64,000 nt of DNA from Chitinivibrionales bacterium (GTDB taxonomy: Bacteria > Fibrobacterota > Chitinivibrionia > Chitinivibrionales > WJKA01): contig WJLZ01000167.1 of assembly GCA_014728215.1 (NCBI GenBank), forward strand, positions 1 through 64,000. The letters run 5' to 3'. The translations under genes and the position numbers were made by a program. The notes beneath the pieces are model-generated. The model ran no database searches. It had not been told where the DNA came from and saw nothing but the letters and a program-made list of their open reading frames with translations. Position 1 is the first letter of the stretch. Each line of letters begins with the position of its first letter. Below are positions 17,736-26,413 of the stretch, piece after piece.

Positions 17736-18284
17736 TTAAACTGGGTCAATTAAAGAATAAGACTCCTGTTTTGTGTGAATAGCCTCCTCGCGGGTAAGAT
17801 TGCTGGAATAGAGGAAAAACTGATCGACCGCTATGTCCGGTACCGAAAAAAGCGCATTATTGACCACAAAGGGCATCACTTTTGAAGACGGTACCTTCTC
17901 TTTAAGCCGACCGATAGTTATGTGGGGATGAAATTTTCGTTTCTCTGGTTCGCATCCGACAGAATGAAGCGCCTGCTCTATCCTGTTGAACAACTGCAAC
18001 AGCAACTCATTATTTTCAACTCCAACCCACAGGACTCTCGGATCTCTTCGCGGAGGAAAATATCCTGTCCCTTTGAGTGAAAGTTTGAACTTTGTTGCAT
18101 GAACCGAATATAACGCCGACTTTATCTCCTCAAACAGGTGCTTATCCACCTCTCCAATAAACCGAAGCGTCAGATGTATCTGGTCGGCAGGCATCCATCG
18201 TACATGAGGGATACCAAAACAGATACCTGCAATTGCTTCCTTGACATCATCGGAAAAATCAAGGGCAATAAACAAACGATACAT
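17736..18284 (-). CDS. thpR: RNA 2',3'-cyclic phosphodiesterase (2H family)
   Basis: This is a 2H phosphoesterase that opens 2',3'-cyclic phosphates, formerly called 2'-5' RNA ligase. Both HxT motifs are present: HLTL with His37 and Thr39, and HPHITIGR with His121 and Thr123. I chose the ATG at 18284, which starts right at the first strand MYRLFIALDF; the frame stays open to 18365 but the extra residues look non-coding. The length (182 aa) fits the family. It is divergent from the NAD(P)HX repair gene. Confidence 0.88.
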   Translation of the reverse strand: MYRLFIALDFSDDVKEAIAGICFGIPHVRWMPADQIHLTLRFIGEVDKHLFEEIKSALYSVHATKFKLSLKGTGYFPPRRDPRVLWVGVENNELLLQLFNRIEQALHSVGCEPEKRKFHPHITIGRLKEKVPSSKVMPFVVNNALFSVPDIAVDQFFLYSSNLTREEAIHTKQESYSLIDPV

Positions 18285-18600
18285 ACTACGACCCTGTATT
18301 TTTCTCTGTTGAAAGATTATATTTGTATTTTCGTATATATACTGCCTGGTTGCGGCAGCGTACAAACGTTAGTGATATCCGATTGTATTTACTTTCAATC
18401 GGCATCCATCGTGGAAACACCAATTCCGTAATAAAAAGCCGGCACAGAAACCATGGCAAGCAGGGAAAGCCGGTTGATCAAAGATTTTACATACTTATAT
18501 TGCGAATCAATGCTGAAAATATTTCAGTGTTATCCTGAATACAAATTAGTCACCAAGTTTCATTTAATTGATTCTACTACCTGAAACGAAAGGCGAAATC
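18285..18600. other. Divergent intergenic region with a possible promoter
   Basis: These 316 bases separate thpR from the NAD(P)HX repair gene. A TTGATC (18474-18479) and a TATATT (18496-18501) with a 16-base spacer could be a sigma-70 promoter toward the right. I see no gene, RNA or strong hairpin here. Confidence 0.3.
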
Positions 18601-20139
18601 ATGATGCCTGTTCTTACTGTCTCACAAATGAGAGCTATTGATGAACAAGCGATATTGAGCAATATTTCGGTGGGATATTCTTATATGATGAAAGCCGGAA
18701 TGGAATTATTCAGTGTAGCGCACCAGATGGTTAATGACCGGAAAACCGGAGATATTGCGATTCTATGCGGAAAAGGAAACAATGGCGGTGACGGTTACGT
18801 TGCCGGTCGGCTGCTTCTCGAGGCCGGGTATGGGGTGATGTGTTTCGGGTTGTGTGAAGGTGAAGAACTGGAGAATGAAGCTAAAAAGGCGTATGATGAA
18901 TATATTGAAAAAAGCGGCAATTTCTGCCATCTTGATGATATCGAGCTTCTGGAAAATATCCATACGTATGCATTGATCATTGATGCCATGCTTGGTACCG
19001 GCATTAAAGGTAATCCCCGGGCATTTTACGCCGATGTTATCAGAAAAATCAATCAATCGGGTGTCCGGATTCTTGCGGTTGACACCCCCTCGGGACTCAA
19101 TAACGACACGGGGATACCGAGTTCTCCGTGCATCAATGCAACCGCCACCGTTACCATGGGCTTTCCCAAAATCGGCGCCTATTTTTATCCGGGCAAATCA
19201 TCAGTCGGTACGTTGTTTATTAAAGAACTCGGCTACCCTGAAAAGATCGTTGCCGCAAATCACGATAACATATTTATTCCCGAATTCGGCGACCTGAAAG
19301 GTGCTCTTCCGCCACGAAAACCCGACGGGTCCAAGTTTGATCATGGGTGTGCAATGATGGTATGCGGATCCAAGGGAATGACCGGCTCTGCAACACTTGC
19401 ATGCCTGGCTGCAATACGAACCGGATGTGGCATGGTCCATTGCGCCACTCCTCACAGTGCCCTGCCGGTCCTCAGCAGCAAGCTGACCGAAACCGTTATG
19501 CACAGCATCGATGAAACCAGCCGGGGAACACCATCATATAATGCACTCTCCCAGTTGCTTGATCTGGCCGAAAAAAATGATTCGATCTGTATCGGGCCCG
19601 GCATTTCCCATGATAATGAGACAACACAACTTGTTAAAGAGTTCGTAAAAAAGGCCGGGAAACCGATGATCCTCGATGCCGACGGTATTAACGCGTTCAA
19701 GGGAGCTGCAGAGCACCTGAAGGAGATTAATGCCGAGATAATTCTTACTCCTCACAAAGGTGAATGGGCACGCCTTTTTGGTTCTTTGCCCGAGCAGCCA
19801 TTGGAGATAATCGCGTCCCTCAAACAGAAAGCTTCGGAATATAACTGTACAATCCTTCTTAAAGGCAACCCGACACTTGTTGCCGATCCCCAGGCCAATA
19901 TCTATATACTTCCCTACGGCAATTCGGGTATGGCTACTGCAGGCTCAGGTGATGTCCTCAGTGGAATTATCGCCTCCCTTCTGGCCCAGGGATGCAAAAC
20001 AACCGATGCAGCGATCCTGGGTGCTTTTATCCAGGGAATCGCAGGCGATTTTGCCCGGGAAAAACGTGGGGAGTATTCCATGATTGCCGGAGATCTGATC
20101 GACTCAATATATAAGGTGATGAATATACTCACCGAATAG
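18601..20139 (+). CDS. nnr: Bifunctional NAD(P)HX epimerase / ADP-dependent dehydratase
   Basis: The enzyme repairs hydrated NAD(P)H. The N-terminal half (about 1-210) is the YjeF_N epimerase with CGKGNNGGDGYVAGR near 54-68 and AMLGTGIKG. The C-terminal half (about 225-512) is the ribokinase-like YjeF_C dehydratase with CGSKGMTGSATLA, GPGISHDNET, LDADGINAF, LTPHKGEWARLFG and the ATP/ADP loop TAGSGDVLSGIIASL. The ATG at 18601 follows AAAGGCG; an in-frame ATG upstream at 18568 lacks a binding site. Fusion of both activities is usual in bacteria. Confidence 0.93.
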   Translation: MMPVLTVSQMRAIDEQAILSNISVGYSYMMKAGMELFSVAHQMVNDRKTGDIAILCGKGNNGGDGYVAGRLLLEAGYGVMCFGLCEGEELENEAKKAYDEYIEKSGNFCHLDDIELLENIHTYALIIDAMLGTGIKGNPRAFYADVIRKINQSGVRILAVDTPSGLNNDTGIPSSPCINATATVTMGFPKIGAYFYPGKSSVGTLFIKELGYPEKIVAANHDNIFIPEFGDLKGALPPRKPDGSKFDHGCAMMVCGSKGMTGSATLACLAAIRTGCGMVHCATPHSALPVLSSKLTETVMHSIDETSRGTPSYNALSQLLDLAEKNDSICIGPGISHDNETTQLVKEFVKKAGKPMILDADGINAFKGAAEHLKEINAEIILTPHKGEWARLFGSLPEQPLEIIASLKQKASEYNCTILLKGNPTLVADPQANIYILPYGNSGMATAGSGDVLSGIIASLLAQGCKTTDAAILGAFIQGIAGDFAREKRGEYSMIAGDLIDSIYKVMNILTE

Positions 20140-20216
20140 TCGGATCAATTTGAACCTAACCGGAAAAAGCCATTTTTGGCAATGAAAACACAAGAATAAG
20201 AGTAGATAAAAAAAGA

Positions 20217-20246
20217 TCGGCCGCGAGTGCTGTATCTCACGGCCGG
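20217..20246. other. GC-rich stem-loop after nnr, possible structured RNA
   Basis: A ten-base-pair stem with one mismatch pairs 20218-20227 with 20236-20245 around an eight-base loop. It is not followed by a T-run, but by AAAGGAG and a short stretch with another weak stem (AGTGGT/ACCACT), so it does not look like a simple terminator. It lies in 20140-20447, a gap between convergent genes with no coding sequence that I can support. Confidence 0.35.
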
Positions 20247-20378
20247 CTAGAAAGGAGTGTTACAAGAACAGACGTGCTGGTGCTATGGCAGTGGTGTAGG
20301 CTTACTTATATAATACCACTAAACGGATAAAGAGTCAAGGTTTTTTTTGGTTATTTTTGGTTATTTTTACAAAACTTG

Positions 20379-20408
20379 CGTTTTTCGCTCAAAAACGAGG
20401 TTTTTTTT
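20379..20408 (+). terminator. Possible intrinsic terminator between convergent genes
   Basis: CGTTTTT and AAAAACG pair around a five-base loop and are followed by AGG and eight T residues. An A/T-rich stem makes it weak, but it is well placed to end transcripts from nnr. Several other T-runs occur just upstream (20339-20370). Confidence 0.4.
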
Positions 20409-20447
20409 AAAAATAAATTGCAAAAAAAAAATGGTTTATTACATTAA

Positions 20448-20672
20448 TTAGGGGCCAAAAAGGGGAAGATCACTTAAATTTTCCCTGTCCGAATAATTTT
20501 TGCCGGTTTCTGGTGGCGGAGAATCGGATTGTATCGCAGGCATGTGACGGGTCGCTTTGATTTCATGGCCGGCCAGATACATTCCACCATCAACAATAAC
20601 GAATTCATCACCGGGCAGAATATTCTTGCCGCAATTACAGAAGCACAGCCCCCAATTTTTTGTCGCATTCAT
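20448..20672 (-). CDS. Small Cys-containing hypothetical protein
   Basis: From the ATG at 20672 the frame encodes 74 residues starting MNATKNWGLCFCNCGKNILPG. Cysteines at 10, 12 and 14 form a compact CxCxC motif that could bind a metal, followed by an EFVIVDGGMYLAGHEIK strand and a Pro/Asp-rich tail. The frame stays open up to 20735 with a hydrophobic lead, so a longer form with a signal-like segment is possible. No strong ribosome binding site decides between the two. I do not recognise the family. Confidence 0.5.
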   Translation of the reverse strand: MNATKNWGLCFCNCGKNILPGDEFVIVDGGMYLAGHEIKATRHMPAIQSDSPPPETGKNYSDRENLSDLPLFGP

Positions 20673-20862
20673 AGAAACAGAAGCCGAAAAAAAAATAAAA
20701 ATGCACCTTTTATTTTGCATTATCCGTGCACACAAAATAAAATACCTTATGGTTAAAACAATAAAAATCGATTAGCGTAATTTCTCATCATCCGGATTCT
20801 CAATTATTTTAAGTACATATTTTAAACCGTGTCATTATACCTGCAACAATAAAGGGACCTTA

Positions 20863-21804
20863 ATGGAAATGCAACGAATACTCGTTACCGGAGGCGCAGG
20901 CTTTTTAGGCTCACACCTTTGCGATCGCCTGGTAGCGGAGGGCCACGATGTAATCTGCCTCGACAATTTTTTCACCGGTAACAAAAAAAATATCATGCAC
21001 CTCATGGATTGTCATAATTTTGAAGTCCTTCGTCATGATATAACACTTCCCATATTTATCGAAGTCGATAAGATTTATAATTTTGCCTGTCCTGCATCGC
21101 CAATTCATTATCAATACAATGCGGTGAAAACAATCAAAACCAATGTAATGGGAGCAATTAATTGTCTTGGTATGGCCAAACGCGTGAAAGCCCGTGTCCT
21201 CCAGGCATCAACATCAGAGGTCTACGGTGATCCTACCGAGCACCCTCAGAAAGAGTCATACTGGGGAAATGTTAATCCGATTGGGCTACGCTCGTGTTAC
21301 GATGAAGGCAAACGGGTTGCGGAGACACTGTTTTTTGATTATCACCGCATGAACGATGTCGATATCAGAGTAATGCGTATATTCAACACCTACGGTCCCC
21401 GAATGCATCCGCACGACGGCAGAGTTGTATCGAATTTCATTGTTCAGGCACTCAAGGGAGACAATATCACCATTTACGGAGACGGCTCACAGACTCGCTC
21501 ATTCTGTTATGTCGACGACCTTATTAATGCTGCAATCCGATTTATGAATACGGAAGATGTTACCGGACCGGTTAATATCGGCAATCCGACAGAAACCACA
21601 ATAAGAGAACTTGCAGAGTTAATTATTGAACTAACCGGGTCAAAATCCGAAATTGTTTCCAAAAAGCTCCCCTCCGACGACCCAAAGCAGCGTCGTCCGG
21701 AGATCACCCAAGCCAAATCGATCCTGAAGTGGGAGCCCAGAGTACCTCTGAAAGAGGGGCTTGGCAAAACAATCGAATATTTCACCAATCGCCTAAAGGG
21801 CTGA
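20863..21804 (+). CDS. UDP-glucuronate decarboxylase (UDP-xylose synthase) -like SDR
   Basis: This extended short-chain dehydrogenase (313 aa) has the Rossmann motif [11 protein letters not shown] at 9-19, [33 protein letters not shown] and the catalytic YxxxK (Tyr146, Lys150) in the form CYDEGKR, which is characteristic of UDP-xylose synthases, as is the [21 protein letters not shown] segment. It should convert UDP-glucuronate to UDP-xylose for glycan synthesis. AAAGGGACC precedes the ATG. The sigma-54 activator gene starts 51 bases later on the same strand and may be co-transcribed. Confidence 0.88.
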   Translation: MEMQRILVTGGAGFLGSHLCDRLVAEGHDVICLDNFFTGNKKNIMHLMDCHNFEVLRHDITLPIFIEVDKIYNFACPASPIHYQYNAVKTIKTNVMGAINCLGMAKRVKARVLQASTSEVYGDPTEHPQKESYWGNVNPIGLRSCYDEGKRVAETLFFDYHRMNDVDIRVMRIFNTYGPRMHPHDGRVVSNFIVQALKGDNITIYGDGSQTRSFCYVDDLINAAIRFMNTEDVTGPVNIGNPTETTIRELAELIIELTGSKSEIVSKKLPSDDPKQRRPEITQAKSILKWEPRVPLKEGLGKTIEYFTNRLKG

Positions 21805-21855
21805 TTTTTCAAGCTCTTTAGCACCGTTTCAGATTCTTTAAATATATCGAATATC

Positions 21856-23298
21856 ATGAAACAGGCAGTAATCTCCACCAGAAATAAAGACGCCGTGGCG
21901 ATTCTTAAATCGTGTCTTCAGAAAGAATATACCGCCGACTTTTTAGAAAATCCCAACGATTGTCTTGATCGGCTTCAGAAACAACGATATGAACTCCTGT
22001 TTATCGATATCCTTGCCCTGAGAAAAATGAGTATCGAATACGCTCAAGCAAATAATTACCGAAAACTGCTCAATCCCTTCTGGAAAACCGCTCCCTCTCT
22101 TGAGATAATTATTCTCTGCTCTCAGGAAAATATCCGGAAAGCCGTTGATGCCGTGCGGGCAGGAGCAAGCAATTACCTGACTTTTCCGCTCGATAAGAAA
22201 GAGGCGGAATATGTTATCGAAACCACCCTCGAGGCGACCCGTGCGCAGTCGGAACTCGATTATTTCCGTGACCAATTCTGGGATTCCGACTCATTAAGAA
22301 TTGTCAGCACCAAAAATTCGACCATGCGCACAGTCTTCAGTAAGGTCAAATCGGTTGCCCCCTCGGCAACGACTGTCTTGATTACCGGAGAAACAGGGAC
22401 AGGTAAGGGATTGATATCAAAGCTGATACACTCAAATAGCCCTCGAAATAGCAAACCCTTTATCAGTGTCCATTGCGGGGCGATACCCGAAAATCTTATT
22501 GAAAGCGAACTCTTTGGCCATGAACGAGGAGCATTTACCGGCGCGGTAAAACGAAAACTCGGAAAATTTGAAATTGCCGGTGATGGCACCATTTTTCTGG
22601 ATGAGATCGGCACTATGCCGCTTTCTGCACAAATCAAACTCCTGCAGGTATTGCAAGAGAAGCATTTTCAGCGAGTTGGAGGTGAAACTGATATCTATAC
22701 CAGTGCCCGGATTATCGCAGCATCTAACGCCAATCTCACATCAATGATTGAAAAGGGTGAATTCAGAAGGGACCTTTACTACCGGCTGAATGTCTTTCCT
22801 ATCGAACTTCCACCCCTCTGCGAACGCCTTGAGGATATTCCATCACTTGCCAATGATTTTCTTTTTCGGCTGAATACGACCCATTCAAAAAATATTAAAA
22901 GCATTCATCCTGAAGTGCTTGATGCATTTTATTGCTATTCCTGGCCGGGCAATATCCGGGAAATGGAAAACCTGATGGAACGGGCCTATCTCATTGAAAA
23001 ATCATCAATTCTGACACCAGAAAGCTTTCCGGGCGAATTATTCACCAGCCAAAAGACTGTTGCCGAAATCCCGTTGATTACCTCCCTCACCCTCGCCGAA
23101 CTTCGAAAAACCAGCTATGCCGATATCGAAAGAAATTACCTGAAAGGGCTTCTGGCAAAAAATCAGGGAAGAATCGACAGCACCGCTCGCGCAGCAGGAA
23201 TCACGACCAGACAACTCCACAAATTACTCACCAAACACGCTATCCGAAAAGAAGAATTCAAAAAATCGGAATTCAGCCGACAGGTTCAAGAACAATGA
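21856..23298 (+). CDS. Sigma-54-dependent transcriptional activator with degenerate receiver
   Basis: The 480-residue protein has three parts. Residues 1-125 resemble a response-regulator receiver: Asp51 is in the phosphorylation position, but the N-terminal acidic pair is absent (VISTRNK) and the lysine of the usual TKP motif is replaced (LTFPLDK). Residues 150-385 are the AAA+ domain with Walker A GETGTGKG (178-185), the sigma-54 contact loop GAFTGA (225-230) and Walker B TIFLDE. A Fis-type helix-turn-helix (RIDSTARAAGITTRQLHKLLTKH) ends the protein. No sensor kinase is adjacent. A strong sigma-54 promoter match lies 112 bases downstream, so the next genes are likely targets. Confidence 0.9.
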   Translation: MKQAVISTRNKDAVAILKSCLQKEYTADFLENPNDCLDRLQKQRYELLFIDILALRKMSIEYAQANNYRKLLNPFWKTAPSLEIIILCSQENIRKAVDAVRAGASNYLTFPLDKKEAEYVIETTLEATRAQSELDYFRDQFWDSDSLRIVSTKNSTMRTVFSKVKSVAPSATTVLITGETGTGKGLISKLIHSNSPRNSKPFISVHCGAIPENLIESELFGHERGAFTGAVKRKLGKFEIAGDGTIFLDEIGTMPLSAQIKLLQVLQEKHFQRVGGETDIYTSARIIAASNANLTSMIEKGEFRRDLYYRLNVFPIELPPLCERLEDIPSLANDFLFRLNTTHSKNIKSIHPEVLDAFYCYSWPGNIREMENLMERAYLIEKSSILTPESFPGELFTSQKTVAEIPLITSLTLAELRKTSYADIERNYLKGLLAKNQGRIDSTARAAGITTRQLHKLLTKHAIRKEEFKKSEFSRQVQEQ

Positions 23299-23409
23299 GT
23301 TCCGAAATAATGAAAAATGCGACACCAGCGTTCCTAAAATAAGCGATAATGCATGCTCTCCCTGAACAGAGCTGCTATTCCTGCCAAAATCTACCTATCC
23401 AGACCACGT

Positions 23410-23425
23410 TGGCATACTGATTGCA
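23410..23425 (+). promoter_or_regulatory. Sigma-54 promoter candidate
   Basis: TGGCAT-ACTGA-TTGCA matches the -24/-12 consensus TGGCAC-N5-TTGCA at all but one position, with correct GG to GC spacing. It lies between the sigma-54 activator gene and the small acidic protein, about 260 bases ahead of the latter's ATG. The rest of 23299-23687 holds no gene that I can support. Confidence 0.65.
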
Positions 23426-23687
23426 TTATTCCTTCAGAAAATTGAACCGGACCAGATCATATCCCGGAAACATTTATTAACGGCGAAACATCATTTAACT
23501 AACAAAAAAGCAGTAACTTACATTTTTAGGCCAAGCACACTGAGCGTTTGATATCAATCAAATAAAGCATTGATATTACTGAAGATAAATAAATGTTCAC
23601 TGTAAAACCGGTGGATTTGGTTTTCCGCCAATCACCAATGGTCGTAATCCATTGAAAATATTTAAATTAGAAAGGAAGGGTAGATCT

Positions 23688-23837
23688 ATGGCCTATGGAG
23701 AGCTTCGATTCGAGGATGAAGACGATGGTGCCGCCTTTCATGAAGAATGTGAATTTTGTGGTCGAATCAGCGGTCATGACCCCGATTGTGTAATGACCGA
23801 CAAATATGATGCGTTTGATGAAATTGAAGATGTTTGA
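23688..23837 (+). CDS. Very small acidic Cys-containing protein
   Basis: The 49-residue product has a strongly acidic composition (EDEDDG, DAFDEIEDV) and a CEFCGRISGHDPDC segment with three cysteines, which might bind a metal or form a thioether/disulfide. GAAAGGAAGGG precedes the ATG at 23688. The stop is TGA; the same frame stays open beyond it with another acidic stretch (23844 to about 23990) before a strong terminator. It is the first gene behind the sigma-54 promoter candidate and just ahead of the ATP-grasp/M20 fusion. I do not recognise a family; it could be a substrate, carrier or small regulator. Confidence 0.6.
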   Translation: MAYGELRFEDEDDGAAFHEECEFCGRISGHDPDCVMTDKYDAFDEIEDV

Positions 23838-24003
23838 TGCTCTATGCCAACAATTGGAATGCAGGCGGAAAATAACGGTGAAGCAATTGTCCTTGATTCC
23901 GACAGTGATCCGGCTGTAAGCGATAAGCAAGAAGATAAAACATTGGATCAAGAGGAAGAGTCGGACGAATATTCATTTGAAAAGATACGATTAGTTTTCG
24001 CAA

Positions 24004-24040
24004 GCGGGGGCAGCCCTTTACTGTCTCCGCATTTTTTTTG
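24004..24040 (+). terminator. Strong intrinsic terminator
   Basis: GCGGGGGCAG (24004-24013) pairs fully, with two wobble pairs, with CTGTCTCCGC (24021-24030) and is followed by ATTTTTTTTG. It should end the short transcript from the sigma-54 promoter before the ATP-grasp gene, perhaps with read-through. Confidence 0.85.
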
Positions 24041-24206
24041 CTTTTGTTGCCATTCATTGTGTGCTGTTGTTTCAAAGAAAATTATACGTAACAGTTGTTT
24101 TTTCTAGTATTTTCACATTTTCAATGTGGGATATGAAAGTTATTCCTCTTGCAATTCCTTTATTGACCCGGAGGCCAAGATTCCACTCCATCGAGAAAGG
24201 TGAGAA

Positions 24207-26387
24207 GTGAAGATAGCTGTAATATTCAATAAAACCGCTGTACAGGCTGATGATGTCATTGAGATATTCGGTCCCCAGACAAAAGAGCGTTATAATCCGA
24301 AAACGGTGGAGAAAGTTGCTACCGCCCTTGAAAAGTGTGGACATAATGTGCGGGTAATTGAGGGCAATATTAACGTCGCAGAGGAGCTTCGCAATTTCAT
24401 GCCCCGGGTTATGGAAGGCGAAAAACCGGGTATGGTATTCAATATGGCCTATGGCATACAGGGCCAGAGCAGATACACCCATATTCCGGCGATGCTTGAA
24501 ATGCTTGGCGTACCCTATGTCGGCTCCGGACCCCAGGCCCATGCGGTGGCACTCGATAAGGTCATGAGTAAGATTGTTTTTGAGCAGCACAATCTTCCCA
24601 CACCGCGCTACTGGCTTTTTTCATCGGCCAATGAAAATCTTGCCCGTGAGGTACTCTTTCCTGCTATTGTGAAACCGAAGATGGAAGCGGTTTCCATGGG
24701 AATTGCAGTAGTGCATTCTACCGGGGAACTGCTTGAGGCCGTAATAAACATCACACAGACGTTCAGTCAACAGGCTCTGGTTGAAGAGTTTATTGCCGGA
24801 AGAGAGTTTGCCGTAGGACTTTTAGGCAACGGACCAGATCTTGAAACATTTCCTGTTGTCGAATTTGATTTTGGCGGCATTAAAGAAGGTATTCAGAGTC
24901 ATGATGCAAAGATGATGGCACCGGTATCGAAGGTTTGTCCGGCAAAAATACCCGAAGAACTCAATAATGAACTGAAGCGAATTGCCAAAGAAGCCTTTAA
25001 TGCCCTTGGCACACTCGATTTTGCCCGAATCGATTTCCGGGTAGATGGATCGAACAAGATATACATTCTTGAGATAAATTCGATGGCCAGTCTTGGTATG
25101 ACCGGTTCCTATGTCTGTTCGGCAAAGGCAAATGGGTATTCATTCGAAATCCTGGTTAACCGTATTGTGGAGGTTGCCACAACCCGGTATTTTGGAAATC
25201 GTTTCATTACTGCGCCGGAAGAGGAAGAACTCCGGGCACGGGATGAAGCCATGCCGCTTCGAGTTCGGCTAAGGAGTCATGTGCGGGGAAACATCCCGGC
25301 TATTATCGACTATGTAAAACTCATGACCAGAATGGATACTTATGTCAATGATACCGAGGGGATAAATTCATTGGGAAACTGGATATCGGCCCGAATGAAA
25401 AATCTTGGATTCAACCGTCAGGTATTCCCCCAGACCGAAGCAGGAAATATTCTTTATTTTACCAACCATGAAGACCAACACAATGATATCCTGCTTATAA
25501 GTCATCTCGATACGATCTATACCTATTCGGAACGGGTCCCCTACAGGGAAGTACAGGGACGGATCTACGGTTCGGGTATTGCCGAGAGCAAAGGTGGTCT
25601 GGCAGTCATGCTCGGAGCATTGCAGGCGCTCCGGTTTACCCGCTGGCTGAAAAAAGTGCGATGCGCGGTTCTCTGCATTACCGATGATTCCCTGGGAGGT
25701 AAATTCGGCGGCAAATTGATTACCGACTTCTCGAAAAAATCAAAATATACCGTTGGTTTGAAATCTGGAGGAAAGGCTGGAGGTATTATAACTTCATGCA
25801 GCGGCAGTGCCAAATACCAGATTGTTCTTTCTCATGCCCGTAGTCCCGAAGAATCGAAACAGACCGACATTATCGGTGTGACGGCACATAAAATCCTTGC
25901 ATGGCAAAAACTCGATTCGGAAAAAGACGGGCTCATGGTTCGGCCTGTATCACTCGAAGCGAAAACGGGGTTCGGCCTCTCAACCGATTATGCAAAGACT
26001 GCTCTGGAAGTTCGATTCAAAGATGAGAAACAGGTGGATATCCTCAATGAAGAAATCAGAAAGATTGCCGGAAAAAGCATCGATTCAAAAGTCCGGATTA
26101 GAGTAAAAAGAAGCATCTACTGCCCCGCATTCAATGAAAACCAGCATGTGAACGACTTTTACGGCAAGGTAAAAGTAATGGCCGAAAAACTGGAAGTACG
26201 GGCCGCATCGATACACCGGATAACATCATCGGCCATCGGGTATGTTGTTCCCGAGAGCCGTGCACTGGAAGGACTCGGGCCCGCAGGAGGCGATCAGCGT
26301 TCTCCTACCGAATATATAATCAGGGACAGCTTACTGGACCGTGCTACCTTGCTTGCCTTGATCATCCGGATGTCGATAAAAGATTAA
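24207..26387 (+). CDS. DdlA-like ATP-grasp ligase fused to M20-peptidase-like domain
   Basis: The 726-residue protein has two halves. Residues 1-335 are a D-Ala-D-Ala ligase-like ATP-grasp: PYVGSGPQAHAVALDK (103-118), VKPKMEAVSMGI (155-166), VEEFIAGREF (192-201), RIDFR and the metal-binding EIN (289-291). Residues about 355-726 follow the M20 plan: SHLDT with His433 and Asp435, GSGIAESKGG, TDDSLGG and GPAGGDQRSPTEY. Usual M20 ligands are altered: the Asp of GxxDxKGG is Glu460, the Glu-Glu pair is Asp494-Ser495, and the late His is Arg698, so peptidase activity is doubtful. Start is GTG after GAAAGGTGAGA. GGT- and FGase-like genes follow almost without gap. It may join an amino acid to a peptide or acid substrate. 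Confidence 0.8.
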   Translation: MKIAVIFNKTAVQADDVIEIFGPQTKERYNPKTVEKVATALEKCGHNVRVIEGNINVAEELRNFMPRVMEGEKPGMVFNMAYGIQGQSRYTHIPAMLEMLGVPYVGSGPQAHAVALDKVMSKIVFEQHNLPTPRYWLFSSANENLAREVLFPAIVKPKMEAVSMGIAVVHSTGELLEAVINITQTFSQQALVEEFIAGREFAVGLLGNGPDLETFPVVEFDFGGIKEGIQSHDAKMMAPVSKVCPAKIPEELNNELKRIAKEAFNALGTLDFARIDFRVDGSNKIYILEINSMASLGMTGSYVCSAKANGYSFEILVNRIVEVATTRYFGNRFITAPEEEELRARDEAMPLRVRLRSHVRGNIPAIIDYVKLMTRMDTYVNDTEGINSLGNWISARMKNLGFNRQVFPQTEAGNILYFTNHEDQHNDILLISHLDTIYTYSERVPYREVQGRIYGSGIAESKGGLAVMLGALQALRFTRWLKKVRCAVLCITDDSLGGKFGGKLITDFSKKSKYTVGLKSGGKAGGIITSCSGSAKYQIVLSHARSPEESKQTDIIGVTAHKILAWQKLDSEKDGLMVRPVSLEAKTGFGLSTDYAKTALEVRFKDEKQVDILNEEIRKIAGKSIDSKVRIRVKRSIYCPAFNENQHVNDFYGKVKVMAEKLEVRAASIHRITSSAIGYVVPESRALEGLGPAGGDQRSPTEYIIRDSLLDRATLLALIIRMSIKD

Positions 26388-26413
26388 CCGTGCCACCAAA
26401 AAGGAGCTTTTCC

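Noticed and set aside
23844-24107. Separate 87-codon acidic gene after the small acidic gene
   Set aside because: Its 3' half runs through a strong intrinsic terminator, and no ribosome binding site precedes the ATG. It is better seen as the in-frame continuation past the TGA.
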